Source: Stomorhina lunata (lineage: Eukaryota; Arthropoda; Insecta; Diptera; Rhiniidae). From it: DNA of 64,000 nucleotides. The position numbers and the translations under genes were made by a program. A model generated the notes under the pieces. The model was not told where the DNA came from and ran no database searches. It saw nothing but the letters and a program-made list of their open reading frames with translations. Shown here piece by piece: positions 12,301-24,663 of the stretch. The first letter of the stretch is position 1. Every line of letters begins with the position of its first letter. The stretch covers positions 133,349,940-133,413,939 of the forward strand of contig OW121740.1 of the NCBI GenBank assembly GCA_933228675.1, read 5' to 3'.

Positions 12301-13666
12301 GAATGCTTTTTCACGAGTTTTATTAATGATCGTTATATTTACGAAAATTACAAAAAGTCTTCCACTCCTGGGCTGCTTATCGTAGCTTAAGCTAGAACAA
12401 ATTATTAGCGCAAAAATTTTAGAGGCTGTTTTTTACTTTAAAAAGTCCCAATAAAGTTCCCCATATAAGCTAACGTACATATAACATATCAGGAGTATTC
12501 GATTCTGCAACACAAATAAGGGGTTGCGTATGATTGATTGAAATTAAATAAAAATCAATCATACGCCCAAAATGCTTTCGTTGTTAAACAATTGTAACAA
12601 ATACACTCGATAAAATTAAGGGCAACAAATACAAAAAGTTTCTATAAATCATGGGATATTTTAGTGCATTAAACATATGTTTTTAATCTGAGGTAAATAT
12701 TACAGTTAATTTCATTAAAAACCTGATATGATTATAAATTTATTATGTTTCCTTTTTGGATGAAAAATAAATTTTTACAAAATATAAAACATACATCAAA
12801 TTAAACATATCAGTGAAAACAAGGTTATTTACAAACTAAATTTGGATCAATAATAAAGTAGTTTATTAAAATATTTTTTAATTTCTTCTGCATATAATTA
12901 AAAATAATGAAAAATACTGAAGTGCAAATTATATTGGTAAAATATACAAATTTTCCTTTAAATAACAATAACTTTTAATTTTCATAGGAATAAATTACAC
13001 TTGAAAAAAAACGTATTTTGGAATTCTTTGAAAACTTCTGATTAAAATACTTATAGATTTGATTGCACATTTGTTGGGAGTGTAAAACTCATTAAACAAA
13101 TTGTTTTTAATTTGGAATTTGTATAAAGCAATTATTTAATATGCATCTGTTTATTTATTATTGTATATTGTTTTGGCTTTATTTCATTTCATTTCGAGGG
13201 CATTATGCAATTTATGAGAATTACAAAAATAAAAATAATTATTTATTTTTATTTATTATATTTTAATAAGTGAAATACTGACAGAGCAGACCTTTAATGT
13301 GCAATGAATAAATTAAAATATTGCAAATTATAAAAATTAAAATTGTAATTAAATTACAGACATGTTTCTGGGCTACGAGGAAAATTGGAAAAGCAATAAA
13401 AATTGTTTTAATTTTAATTATATATATATGAGTTGAAGTTCACTTAAATTGCTAATAGTGGTTTTTAGAAAATATTAATGAAATTACAAGTAGTGTTGTT
13501 ATTTATATTTTTTTTATTTCACTGAATTTATCTGTGTGTATGAATGTATAAGGGTAGGTCAATTTGTTCCGTTGAGAAATTGCTTTATAATCGTATAGAA
13601 ACATCAAAATCTATATAATATTCTATGAAAATAACCAAAAAAGGTATTTGTTTATAATGAAACTCT
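12301..13666. other. AT-rich intron sequence with one perfect palindrome
   Basis: Plain intron apart from a perfect inverted pair GCGTATGATTGATT (12526-12539) and its complement (12553-12566), separated by 13 bases. It might be the remnant of a MITE or a hairpin. Nothing else is recognised. Confidence 0.6.
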
Positions 13667-14738
13667 ACACCATTTTCAATTGAAATTGAGATATATTCAA
13701 TTGAAATTGAGAATATTTAATTGAAATTGAGAAATTTTCAATTGAAAATGAGAAACTTTCAATTGAAATTGAGAATTTTCATTTGAAATTGAGAAATTTT
13801 CAATTGAAATTGAGAATTTTCAATTAAAATTGAGAATACCCTAATTGGAAATGAGAAACATTCAGTTGAAATTGAGAAATTTTCAATTAAAATTGAGAAT
13901 TTTTGAGTTGAAATTGAGTAAAGCCCAATTGAAAATGAGAAATTTTCAATTGAAATTGAGAATTTTTAAATTTAAATTGAGAATTTTTCAATTGAAATTG
14001 ACAAAAGCACAATTGAAAATGAGGTTGAATTTTTTAATTGAAATTGAGAAGTTTTCAATTGAAAATGAGAAATTTTCAATTGAAATTGAGAAATTTTCAA
14101 TTGAAATTGAGAAATTTTCAATTAAAATTGAGAAATTTTCAATTGAAAATGAGAAATTTTAAATTTAAATTGAGAATTTTTCAATTGAAATTGACAACAC
14201 CCCAAGTGGAATTTCAACCTCATTTTCTCAATTTCAATTCTAAAATTCTCAATTTCAATTGAAAATTTCTCATTTTCAATTGAAAATTTCTCATTTTCAA
14301 TTGAAGATTTCTTAATTTCAATTGAAAATACAACCTCATTTTCTATTGGGCTTTTCTCAATTTCAATTGAAAAATTCTCAATTTAAATTTAAAAATTCTC
14401 AATTTCAATTGAAAATTTCTCATTTCCAATTGGGATTTTCTCAATTTCAATTTACAAATTCTGATTTTCAATTGAAAAATTCTCAATTTCAATTGAAAAT
14501 TTCTCAATTTCAATTGAAAATTTCACATTTTCAACTGAAAATTCTCAATTTCAATTGAATATTTCTCAATTTCAATTGAAAAGTCTCAATTTCAATTTCA
14601 ATTGAAAATTTCTCAATTTCAATTGAAAATTCTCAATTCCAATTGAATATTTCTCAACTTCAATTGAAAATTCTCAATTTCAATTGAAAATTTCTCAATT
14701 CAATTTGAAGATTTCTCAATTACAATTGAAAATGGTGT
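13667..14738. repeat. Strand-switching minisatellite bounded by 16-bp inverted ends
   Basis: Left half (to about 14210): units of 17-22 bp reading TTTCAATTGAAATTGAGAA. Right half: the same unit reverse-complemented (TTCTCAATTTCAATTGAAA). Outermost sequences ACACCATTTTCAATTG (13667-13682) and its exact complement (14723-14738) mark the edges. CAATTG cores are palindromic, so either strand can fold into a ~500-bp-arm hairpin. The open frames in it (105, 74 and 78 codons) are repeat artefacts. The structure resembles a foldback transposon whose arms are tandem arrays. Confidence 0.85.
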
Positions 14739-15526
14739 GCTCTATTAGCGAGATATAAAGATCTTATCCGGTGGCCTATCTATAGGATTAAATTTGAACC
14801 ATAGCACAGTGGCTTACGGATGATTTTTTTAAAATAATTCTGGAACTTTTGACCAACTGAACATATTTAAATGAAATTTGGTGCTTTCATGAAGCATTCG
14901 AGTTGATTTGTAATAACACAGGTTCATGACTAATCGGAAGTGTGATTGATGAACCTTTAAAGTTATTTACCTAGGATTTTCGACTTTTAAAAACTCGCAA
15001 AAAATCTATTTACGAAAAAATAAAAAAAAATTGACACTTAAGTTGTACTTGAGAGGATCTACAAAAGACGATATTTGGGTAGAAAGGAATTTTCGGGTTG
15101 GTTTTTACCAATTTTTTAAGCGTTTTTTAAATGCGGCGGTCGCAAATGTGGCTTTAAAATTTCTTAAAAATATTCTTTAAATTCCTTATAAAATTCTGAA
15201 TTATTTCTTGTGAAAATTGTATATAGATATCTTCTTTCGTTTAAAAGTTAAACATTTTTAAAATTCAAACATACAAATAAAATCTGATTTTTTGAAGTTT
15301 TTCCCTAAAAGATGGCTATATTTTATCACGTATAAAAAAATATTTTCTTAAGTAACATCAAAAGATTTTTAAAGTTTTTAAAAGAAAACATAATGAGAAT
15401 GCATGGTCAACTAGACTTTTGGTCCTTGCATATACCCTCTCCAATAAAGCCAATTTTTAAAAAAATATTCTGTTTAAATAAAAATTTCTCAAAACTCAAA
15501 CTACCAATTTTTGAAAAAATATATTA
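14739..15526. other. AT-rich intron sequence
   Basis: Nearly 800 bases between the strand-switching array and the TA-flanked element. Nothing recognised. Confidence 0.55.
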
Positions 15527-15809
15527 GCTGTGTTTTTTTTGAAGTTTATATCTATGTCTATAAAGATTTCGAATAAAACGGTATTGCTACTTAGCTTTAT
15601 AAACTTGGTAATACTTTTTATTTGGCTTATTTTATATCAAAAAATTTATTTTAAACTAAAGAAAAAAATATTTTTTTGTTATTTTGTGTAATAAAACATT
15701 TGCAGATCTTCGATCCATGATGATTTTAAGAATCATCTAATTAATTTGATAAGACCCAGAATTTAAAAGCAAGCAACAGTAACATAACATACATACATAT
15801 CTTTCCTTA

Positions 15810-16989
15810 TGTGTGTGAAGATAAATTCGAATTTAACTAGCAAAGACAAAAACCGCAAATTTTAGCAGAGTCAATTTTACAATTAACAGAGCGCTGTTAG
15901 AAGTTTAACAGTGATGTTACATATTATATTGGAGTTAGTGGAAAAGTTTATCGACGATTTTGGACATATAAAAAAAGCCACAAGCATCCCACTATATGAA
16001 TCGGGCACTCCAGAGTGTCCTTTTTGAAATAATATAATTTGTTCGCTTGAAATAATGTTGGAATTTTTTGAATAATGGTTAAAACATTTTATTTGCTCAG
16101 AAAGATTTTAAGATGATGTTGGAAGTCAAAAATGGCCAAAAATGGAATTCTACACGTATACCACTACATGGAGTGGGTAGTCCTAAGGGTCCTAATTGAC
16201 AAATTATATGTCGTTTTCCTTAAAAAAATCCCAAGGTTATTTCAGGAAAACGGCATATAAGGTGTCAATAAGGACCCTTAGGACTACCCACTCCATATAA
16301 TGGTATACGTGTAGAATTCCATTTTTGACTTCCAACATCATGACCAGAATTTTTGAAAAATTAAAATTTTCAAAGTTTTTTAAAAAAAATCCCAAGGTTA
16401 TTTCAGGAAAACGACATATAAGGTGTCAATTAGGACCCTTAGGACTACCCACTCCATATAGTGGTATACGTGTAGAATTCCATTTTTGGCCATTTTTGAC
16501 TTCCAACATCTTGACCAGAATTTTTGAAAAATTAAAATTTTCAAAGTTTTTTTTTTAAAAAATCCCAAGGTTATTTCAGGAAAACGACATATATGGTGTC
16601 AATTAGGACCCTTAGGACTACCCACTCCATATAGTGGTATACGTGTAGAATTCCATTTTTGGCCATTTTTGACTTCCAACATCATCTTAAAATCTTTCTG
16701 AGCAAATAAAATGTTTTAACCATTATTCAAAAAATTCCAACATTATTTCAAGCGAACAAATTATATTATTTCAAAAAGGACACTCTGGAGTGCCCGATTC
16801 ATATAGTGGGATGCTTGTGGCTTTTTTTATATGTCCAAAATCGTCGATAAACTTTTCCACTAACTCCAATATAATATTTAACATCACTGTTAAACTGCTA
16901 ACAGCGCTCTGTTAATTGTAAAATTGACTCTGCTAAAATTTGCGGTTTTTGTCTTTGCTAGTTAAATTCGAATTTATCTTCACACACAT
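15810..16989. mobile_element. Foldback / MULE-like element with ~400-bp inverted arms and 10-bp target duplication
   Basis: The left arm, starting TGTGTGTGAAGATAAATTCG (15810), runs about 400 bp. The right arm is its complement ending CTTCACACACA (16988). TCTTTCCTTA flanks it on both sides (15800-15809 and 16990-16999). Arms of several hundred bases and a 9-10-bp duplication suit foldback or Mutator-like elements. The middle holds three direct copies (about 165 bp each) of a block containing CCCAAGGTTATTTCAGGAAA and AGGACCCTTAGGACTACCCA. A 77-codon frame (16325-16558) spans two of these copies and is not a gene. Confidence 0.82.
16225..16672. repeat. Three direct ~165-bp repeats in the core of the foldback element
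   Basis: Units begin at about 16225, 16386 and 16557, each with CCCAAGGTTATTTCAGGAAA and GGTATACGTGTAGAATTCC. They differ by a few substitutions and by presence or absence of the 'TTTTTGGCC' block. The first part of the outer arm is made of the same block reversed. Confidence 0.85.
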
Positions 16990-17778
16990 TCTTTCCTTAA
17001 CTATCTAAAAGTGCCGATTTATCCCATTTCTGTCTTAAAGTGTATCTATCTATTCCATCAAACGATAAGCCAATATGTGTCACACAAAGTTTAATGATTT
17101 ATAATCTAAAGAAACTTAACCTGCCTCTAGAATTATCTGGAGAGTAGCGACATAAGATACAACTAGAGACTTAAAGCTACTCCATCAGCATAACATGACA
17201 ATTTTAAGTATAAAATCGCTAAGTTTTACTTATTTTTGACTAAATTTTCACAAAATAAGCATATCATAAATTTTGTTGAACAAACTTTCAAAAAATATAT
17301 TTTTAAATAATTATTTTTTTATTTTAAGACATTTTTCAGTGTTGTAAATCGGAAAAATATTAAAAATTTCAAACTTGGCAGCATTTTTATTACTGCTTAA
17401 TTTTTAAGTTGTTATAAATATAACTATGTACTTATGAAATTTATATCTACTTAATTTTGTACTGGAAGTATATATAAACTTCGAAAAAAACACAGCTATT
17501 GTTTCCTGACATATCTGTTATTGTCTTAAAAAGTTTTTTCCCAAAACGTAAATGGTGTCAGTGTTGGCAGTTTTGTAAAAAAAAACTATTTTTTTAAACA
17601 CGTTTTTTCAGTTAAAATTGATATATTGTTTTATTCTACTACGTTAAGATGTTATTGATATACATAGCAACAAAATTTCATTGTGATATCTTTATCAGTG
17701 TCACTTCTACAGAATATCAAAAATTGAAATTATTTTTTTGAAAAAAGTAATTAAATTATTTTTGTTTTGCGATACAAT

Positions 17779-19003
17779 CCCAACAAACCAAACGATATCG
17801 TAATGATATCATAACGATATCATTTACTCGGCAAGCAATTCCGAGAATGATATCATTTTAGACTCGAAAGTAATAGCTGTCTCCTAACAAAAGGTACACT
17901 CGATAATGATATTATATTTATTGAAAAAAATAATATCATTAACGATATCGATTATAAGAGGCAGAACGATAGTTTCGCGATATATGCCGAGATTTCAAAA
18001 AATAATGATATTGTAATGATATCATTAATTATAACTAATAATAATTCATAAATGATATCAATAAAAATGAAAATGCTGCATTTTAAGCTCTTAAGTGTTA
18101 TATTTATATTATTTATTAAATTTAATATTATAAAATAAATAAAATAATGAGTTTTTTCTCAATTTAAGTTGAACATCTATTACACTTATATTTGTGATTT
18201 CTGGTGATGATTATCTGCAAAAAATAAGAATTTAGGAAGATGTATACAGAGTTGTTAAATAATTCGTAATGTATAGTCGATAAAATGTGAACTAATTGTT
18301 ACATAAATTGTTGTGCAGTGGTTCAGTTGTATAAAATAAAGGAGACATTTACTTAGGGTCTATTATTGTCATCAATTGACCGAATTGTATTTAAAATTTT
18401 AAACTAATCAAAGGATTACAATAATGTATATAGAAAAGGGGGAATATTCTTACCTCTTCTTTGATAAATCGGCATCAGATGCGACTTTGAGCAGCAATCT
18501 ACACTAATCGCTCCACGAAATCTAAAAAAGAACATATTGAATTATTAATTTACAGAATTATTAAATAAAATAACAATAATACTTACACGCTTTATGAATT
18601 AAATAGGCGAAATAAATATCGATTAAGTAAAACGCCTTAAGATAACTCTTTCCAAATCTGTTGAAAAAACTAATGTTTTATATTATATATTTTAAAGAAT
18701 AGACAAAAAGATATAATTATGTTAATATTCTTACCAAATATGACTGCAACTGTATTTTAATCCGCGGTATTTTCATATAATTATACACACATGTATATAG
18801 ATTGTAATTTATTCTCACAATTAATTTTACAGAAAATTTTTGATTTTTATTTTTAAGTCAAAAATTTTCTTAACGAGTTTTCATTACATTTTTTAAAAAA
18901 TATAATATTACAATTATATCATTTAGTCTTATAATTTATGAGTCTATAAACTCTTGAAATATTATATCATAATCGATACAGTATCATTTTTTGGTTTATT
19001 GGG
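17779..19003. mobile_element. Non-autonomous element with CCCAACAAACCAAA ends and many GATATC motifs
   Basis: The left end CCCAACAAACCAAA and right end TTTGGTTTATTGGG are complementary at 13 of 14 positions, with AAT next to each end as a possible 3-bp duplication. The interior, chiefly within 17.79-18.06 kb, is rich in the palindromes ATGATATCAT and CGATATCG. No open frame of note. The superfamily is not assigned; a hairpin-capable MITE is the best description. Confidence 0.6.
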
Positions 19004-19439
19004 AATGTTTAAAAAAATTAACGCTCTTAAAAAAATGTTTAATTGGTTTTAATCTTCTGATCTTTCCCTATCCAATAATACCAAACACGTATGTAAAGCT
19101 TTAACACTTAGTCTTTAAAAACTCTGAAAACTTTGTCCCGTTGCATGTTTTCGCTGTATATTAAAGTATTGGAGACGAATGTGTGGATATAAAGTTAATA
19201 GGCCACAATGGTATTAACTCACCATTTTCTAAACCACTAAACTTATTTCGACGAAATTCTATAGAAGAAAAGTTAGACTTTTAGAACAATGTTTTATAAT
19301 GTTTCTATCGGTAACACTTTGGACTAAAGTTCGCATGACTTTTGTCATTTTGGTCTGATCCAAATAAATTTCAATGTTTTTGATTGTGTTACTCCCAATA
19401 ATAATCCAAAGTCATATACATCAGGATAAATTCAAAACA

Positions 19440-19840
19440 TGTTCTACATAAACATTGAGGTGCCAAAAAATTGTCGGTACAAGTACTTAAAAATTGCGTC
19501 TTAGATCCACTTTTAAGCTAACCAATAGACCAAGAATCACTTTCTGAGTCGATTTAGTGATGTCAGTCCGTCTGTCTGCACGGCTTGCTGAGCCCCCGTG
19601 TAAGGCTAGTAGTCGCAATTTTAAAGATTATTTCCAGCATTTTAAGATTATTTCCAGTAAATCGGTCAAAATTTGAGCCAAGCTTCCATATAAAGGCCAA
19701 TGGCGAAAATGACTATAAAATATCTTGTGTGATGGCGATATTTGGGAAATATATGTGGGCACTTTCTGGTCTTCCGAACGTACGTTTGTACTATTTGATG
19801 TATAAAAAATATAGAAAACAAAACTTTTCTTAGCATTTTT
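19440..19840. repeat. Diverged relative of the ~790-bp dispersed repeat
   Basis: Contains AATCACTTTCTGAGTCGATT and GTCAGTCCGTCTGTCTG, both found in the ~790-bp family, followed by diverged sequence. The 82-codon frame at 19585-19833 lies in it and is not recognisable as a protein. Confidence 0.55.
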
Positions 19841-20178
19841 TTGCGATTCGATAGCTTTTTGGTAGATTATGTTTAGTGAAAAAGATAAATTTCATCAAGT
19901 TTTAGTTTTCATAATAATAGTTATAATAATAGTAATAAACGTTCGCAAAAAAGAACTTAACTTTGGCTGACAGTAGTTAAAAAAAAAAACAAAAATCTGC
20001 GAAATGGAACGAAACAATTAAAAGATTGATTAATTTATTTTCAAACTGTATTAATGTACAGCTCTATCCAGTATTTCGACAATAAAATACCTCAATTGTT
20101 TTTTTTTTTTTTGAACTGGCTTAAGTTCCGGTAGCGTACACACTGGTCGCGAACGTACGATTTTTATATATGTTGTTT

Positions 20179-20964
20179 TTATACCATCGATGGGAAGGTT
20201 ATTATAAGTGTGTGCTGATGTATGTAACGCATAAAAATATTGGTCTTAGGCCCACTTTTAAATATACTTAGAGACTTAGAATCACTTCCTGAGTCGATTT
20301 AAAGATGTAAGTCCGTCCGTCTAGCTGGACAACTGGACCTCCAATGTAAACCTTGTAATCAAAGTACAGGTCGCAATTCTAAAGATAATTTGATAAAATT
20401 TGGCACTGATAATTTTTTTGATAGGACAATGGCTATATAAATTCGATAAAATCAGTCTATTATTTATGGTACCTCATATAGGTCCCACTTCCTGAAATTG
20501 ATATTTTGACAACAAATATCAATACTTTTTCATGAAATCTAAAGCAAATACTGCTTATGTGAACTTCAATCCCTGTACCAAATTTCGTTGAAATCGGTTC
20601 ACATTTAACCATAGCTCCTATACAAACTCTTCTTTAAAAACGCACTAAGTGAAACAAACATCACTAAAACGCTCGTCAATCTAAAGATAATGAGAATTTC
20701 AAGTTTATTTTTTGCAAACATAATTTTTGTAAAAACAGTAATCAATTTGGCAAATTTCGAGATAATCGGTCCACATTTGACCCTAGCTCTCATATAAGTC
20801 CAAATGACGGAAACAGCTTGAGTATAAAAGTTTTGGAAAATGTTTGTAAGATGGCAAAATTTAGCAAATATTTGTCTTTATACAGAAAAAAGAACACCTT
20901 TGACCTTAGTGGTGAGGGGTATTGTATGGTCGGGCTGGACCGACTATAGCACTTTCTTATTTGT
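20179..20964 (-). repeat. Dispersed ~790-bp repeat, copy C
   Basis: Near full-length reverse copy. It begins ATACCATCGATGGGAAGG (end of the family) and finishes CTATAGCACTTTCTTATTTG. It is more diverged from copies A and D than they are from each other, judging by eye. Confidence 0.82.
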
Positions 20965-21123
20965 TTTTTTTTTTGTAACTTAAATCTTTCACCTTCAACT
21001 TTTCACAGTAGTTTGAAACCAAAAAAGTTGTTAATAAATCTGTACCTCCTGAGCTGTAAGTCTGGTTGCATCAGAATGTATAAGACTTGTTAAGGAGGAC
21101 CAAAGATTTCTAAATTTTGTATA

Positions 21124-21151
21124 ATTCACCCTGTGTTTACACAGGGTGAAT
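21124..21151. repeat. Perfect 12-bp-arm palindrome
   Basis: ATTCACCCTGTG and its complement CACAGGGTGAAT are separated by TTTA. It lies at the left side of the inverted structure at 21.26-23.16 kb and may be two transposon ends fused back to back. Confidence 0.85.
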
Positions 21152-21261
21152 CATTGGTCGTCACAATAGACCACCTCAGAGTAAAAAAGCTTTTGGACCC
21201 TGTAGCTCCTTCAATAATTGACCGATGAGTGAATGACCGAATGAGCTTGAAGAAACGAAAA

Positions 21262-23160
21262 AAAACGTGCATTCGCCGTACACCACCGAATATAAAGTAC
21301 TGCCTTGACACAGTTTCGGAAATTTTTTTTTTTATTTTTTTTCGATGCACATTGGGGTCGCTAAAATACATTTTTCATTAAATCTTCGGCATTTACAGTT
21401 GGATCTTTTAGTGTGATATGTACATATTTTTGTCCCAAGGAGACCAATATTTTCTTTAATAGTCATTGGTCTCAGAAATCTAATTCTAGTATTTATCCAA
21501 CAGAGCTCAGTTCCTTCCACCCTAATGTAGGTCCCTTATATCAGAAAATTAAAGCTCTTAAAAAACCGTTAAACTTTTGCTAAGAAAGTTTTTCGATAAT
21601 TCTAACCGAACTGCACCATTATAAAATTGTAAATGAGAAATCTCTACATTGAATTGAGAAATTTTCATTTGAAATTGAGAATTTGCATTTGAAAATGAGA
21701 AAATTCCAATTGAAATTGAGAATTTTTATTTGAAAATGAGAAAGCTTCAATTGAAATTGAGAACTTTCATTTGAATTTGAGAAAATTTCAATTGAGAAAT
21801 TTTAAATTGAAAATGGAAATTTTATACTTGCAAATGAGAATTTTTTATTTGTAATTGAGAAAAGTATAATTGAAAATGAGAAATTTTCATTTGTAATTGA
21901 GAAATTTTCATTTCAAATTGAGTTTTCCATTTGAAAATGAGAAATGTTTAATTGAAAATGAGAAATTTCCATTTGTAATTACGAAATTTTTATTTAAAAT
22001 TGAGTTTTTCATTTGAAAATGAGAAATTTTCGTTTGTAATTGAGAAAATTCCATTTGAAATTGAAAAATGTGTAATTGAAAATGAGAAATTTCTCTTTGT
22101 AATTGAGAAATTTTCATTGGGTTTTTCGAAATTTCAAATGAAAATTTCTCAATTACAAATAAAACTTTCTTATTAACAATTACAAATTTCTCAATTTCAA
22201 ATAGAAATTTCTCAATTACAAATCAAAAATTCGCACTAAAATAAAAATTTCTCAATTATAAATAGAAAGTTCTCATTTTCAATTACACATTTCTGAATTT
22301 CAAATGAAAAACTCATTTTCAAATGCAAATTTCTCAATTACAAGTGAAAATTTTTCATTTCTATTTGAAATTTTCTCAATTACAAATAAAAATTCTCAAA
22401 TTAAAATATAAATTTCTCAATTACAAAAGGAAATTTCTCAATTTCAATTGTAATTTTCTCAAATTCAAATGAAAATTCCCATTTCCAAATGGAAGTTCTC
22501 AATTTCAATTCGAATTTTCTCATTTTCAAATAAAAATTCTCAATTTCAATTGGAATTTTCTCATTTTCAAATGTAAATTCTCATTTTCAATTGGAATTTT
22601 CTCATTTACATTTGAAAATGTTGTATTAAAAACAAGAAATTTTTGTTTTTACCGTACATTGAGGTCGCCTTAATACCTTATTTGTTATATTTTCGCCATT
22701 TATAGTTAAAGCTTTAATTGTTATATATCGATGTTTTTGCCTAAAGAAGGCCAATGTTTTGTGTTAATATCCATTGACCTCAAGTACACTCTTCTAGTAA
22801 TTATCTCAACTCATACAATTTTTCTATATTTTTGACGACTCCCGTGTTTAGAAAATATATGGCCCATGCTTTGCACATCGGTGGCAGCCATTTCTGATTC
22901 ATGTACTACATGAACAAAACGCTCGGCATAGATAAACTGTCAATATAATTAAGTTTAGCAATTAAAACTATAAGCAGAAATAATTTTTCTTGTATTAACC
23001 TGGTACATCGATATATCACACTTTAAGATCCAACTGTAAATGCCGAAGATATAACGAAAAATGTATTTTGGCGACCCCAATGTGCGTCGAAAAAATTACA
23101 TTTTTTTCTAAACTGTCTTACAACAATGCTTTATATTCGGTGGTGTACGACGAACTTTTT
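21262..23160. mobile_element. Composite inverted element around a strand-switching minisatellite
   Basis: Outer blocks are inverted: CGTACACCACCGAATATAAA (left, ~21278) and TTTATATTCGGTGGTGTACG (right, ~23130), followed inward by CTTCGGCATTTACAGTTGGA and its complement (~23025). A third, diverged copy of this block lies in direct orientation at about 22652-22820 (GTACATTGAGGTCGCC). Between the left and middle blocks is the strand-switching array. Probably an old foldback-type element with a duplicated arm. Ends and target duplication are not resolved. Confidence 0.65.
21622..22620. repeat. Strand-switching minisatellite (TTTCATTTGAAATTGAGAA)
   Basis: Same design as the array at 13.67-14.74 kb with a slightly different unit (CATTTG in place of CAATTG). 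Units point one way until about 22115 and then reverse (TTCTCAATTTCAAATGAAAA). The 69-codon minus-strand frame at 21908-22117 is repeat-derived. Confidence 0.85.
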
Positions 23161-24531
23161 TTGTCTTCCATATATGACGAGAAGCTTTAATGCTTACCTT
23201 ACTATAATAACTATTATGGGTTTTAGGTTATTTCATTTCAAAAATAAAAAAAAAATAATTTTTCTCTTAGACTTTTTATAGTTTTAGACTCATTGAGCAT
23301 TCGATATTAAAGCTATAATTTTTAAAAAAATACTGAAAAAAAGCCAGTTCAGAAATCGTGAACCGTTAAATGTTGAGAAATTTTCAAAGTCAAATATTTT
23401 TCGCTGATCGAAAAAAGTGATTTTTTTTTTCTTAAAAAGATGGTACCAATTTTTTACTTTTCACGAAGAAGTCTTTTTTATCAAAAATTCATAATTTTTT
23501 TACATATTCGTAGAGAATGGGGTTCTAAGATGATTTTAATCTAAAATTCAAGTCAGTGCAACATTCCATTTACGTACAGCATTGAGCGAAATTTGTCTAA
23601 TTTTTAAGAACATTTTTGTGTTTTCGAACATATAACAAAAAAGTCAAGCCGATTTTTCAACTTTCTGAAATGCAGTTGTATAGTCCCATATATTTTCTTT
23701 AGAAATATAAAATAAAAGGTGGTGCAAATTCATAAACGAATCCAGAAAATCAAATTTTATAAAAAATGGCAAATTTCTATATACCAACATTTTTATTGCA
23801 AAAAAGGTCAATTGGGTTTCCTTTTTTCAAATGGTCTCCGATTAAAGGTGTCATTTATTTTTAACACCATCTTTTAAACCTAACCATTATAGTGATAGTC
23901 ATACATTTATCATCATAATTAATCGATAATATCCTACATCCCCAACCCTCAAAGCTATTTGTTGTAGGCTACAATAAAACACCTATTAAAAGCATGGAAG
24001 TAATTAAAATAATTTTGTAAAAATATTTGTTTATTATTTTTAAATAATTAACATAAAAAATATCAGCATTTCATACCAAACGTCATGCATCGTATTTGAT
24101 TTATTCATTTATTCATACATTTATATATGTATTTGTTATTTTTTTATAATTTTAAATAAACATTTGAATGAAGTATATTTAAATGTTTATTTTTAATTAA
24201 TATGTAAGCACAGACAAAGTTCACAAAATGTCAAGATGTCATTCGTATACAACATCAGCTCAAATTACTACAACAATTGAAACAACAGCAAATTTCAGAG
24301 ATAGCAAAACAAAAAAACAATTGAACATTTCTAGGAAATGTCTACTGTTGTTGCAGTTAAATAAATTAGTATTTCAAATGTTTGAAAAAAAAAAAATAAA
24401 AATGCTAAAAATGCCAAACATTCTTTAACACATGTTCTTCTTTCCATTTTCCTACCTTTAGTTCTACATACATAAATTAGTTTTTATTAACCTCTTTTTC
24501 GTATCTGTTTTTTTTATCTTTATTGCCACAG
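23161..24531. other. Intron end before Ig6, with a repeat shared with 49 kb
   Basis: About 23590-23790 resembles 49.2-49.4 kb (shared AACATATAACAA and CAAGCCGATTTT blocks), so it is an old dispersed repeat. From about 24.0 kb on it is AT-rich intron leading into the Ig6 acceptor. The frame at 24228-24428 is followed by no donor and shows no domain. Confidence 0.6.
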
Positions 24532-24663
24532 GACCTCCATATGTGCGAGCCATTGGACCAATAAAAGCTGTCGCCGGCGAAGATATAAAAGTACACTGTC
24601 CATTTTCCGGTTATCCCATTGAGCAAATTAGATGGGAGAAAGGACATCATGAACTGACAACAA
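24532..24663 (+). CDS. Dscam-like exon: first half of Ig6
   Basis: The acceptor is tattgccacag and the donor is gtaagac. The exon is entered one base into a codon and left one base into a codon. It encodes a segment beginning PPYVRAIGPIKAVAGED, followed by VHCPFSGYPIEQIRWEKG. This is the A-to-C strand half of an Ig-C2 domain, with its first cysteine (VHC) and the core tryptophan (IRW). The opening PPYVR and the spacing to the tryptophan are typical of Ig6 in insect Dscam proteins. No exon was found in the 24.5 kb upstream, so that whole stretch is taken as intron. Confidence 0.93.

Larger units (their letters stand above)
15527..17496. mobile_element. TA-flanked MITE, Tc1/mariner-type ends, carrying a nested element
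   Basis: The first 25 bases, starting GCTGTGTTTTTTTTGAAG, match the complement of the last 25 (ending CACAGC) at 24 of 25 positions. Both ends are followed by TA (15525-15526, 17497-17498), as expected for Tc1/mariner insertion. There is no transposase. The long-armed element at 15810-16989 sits inside it, so the original MITE was about 780 bp. Confidence 0.65.

Noticed and set aside
13845..14558. Three frames (105, 74, 78 codons) of QLKLRNF / QLKISQF repeats that look like coiled coils
   Set aside because: Read through the strand-switching minisatellite; period and composition explain them.
24228..24428. Possible extra exon just before Ig6
   Set aside because: No Dscam-like residues, no acceptor/donor pair in phase, and a low-complexity Thr/Ser/Lys-rich product.
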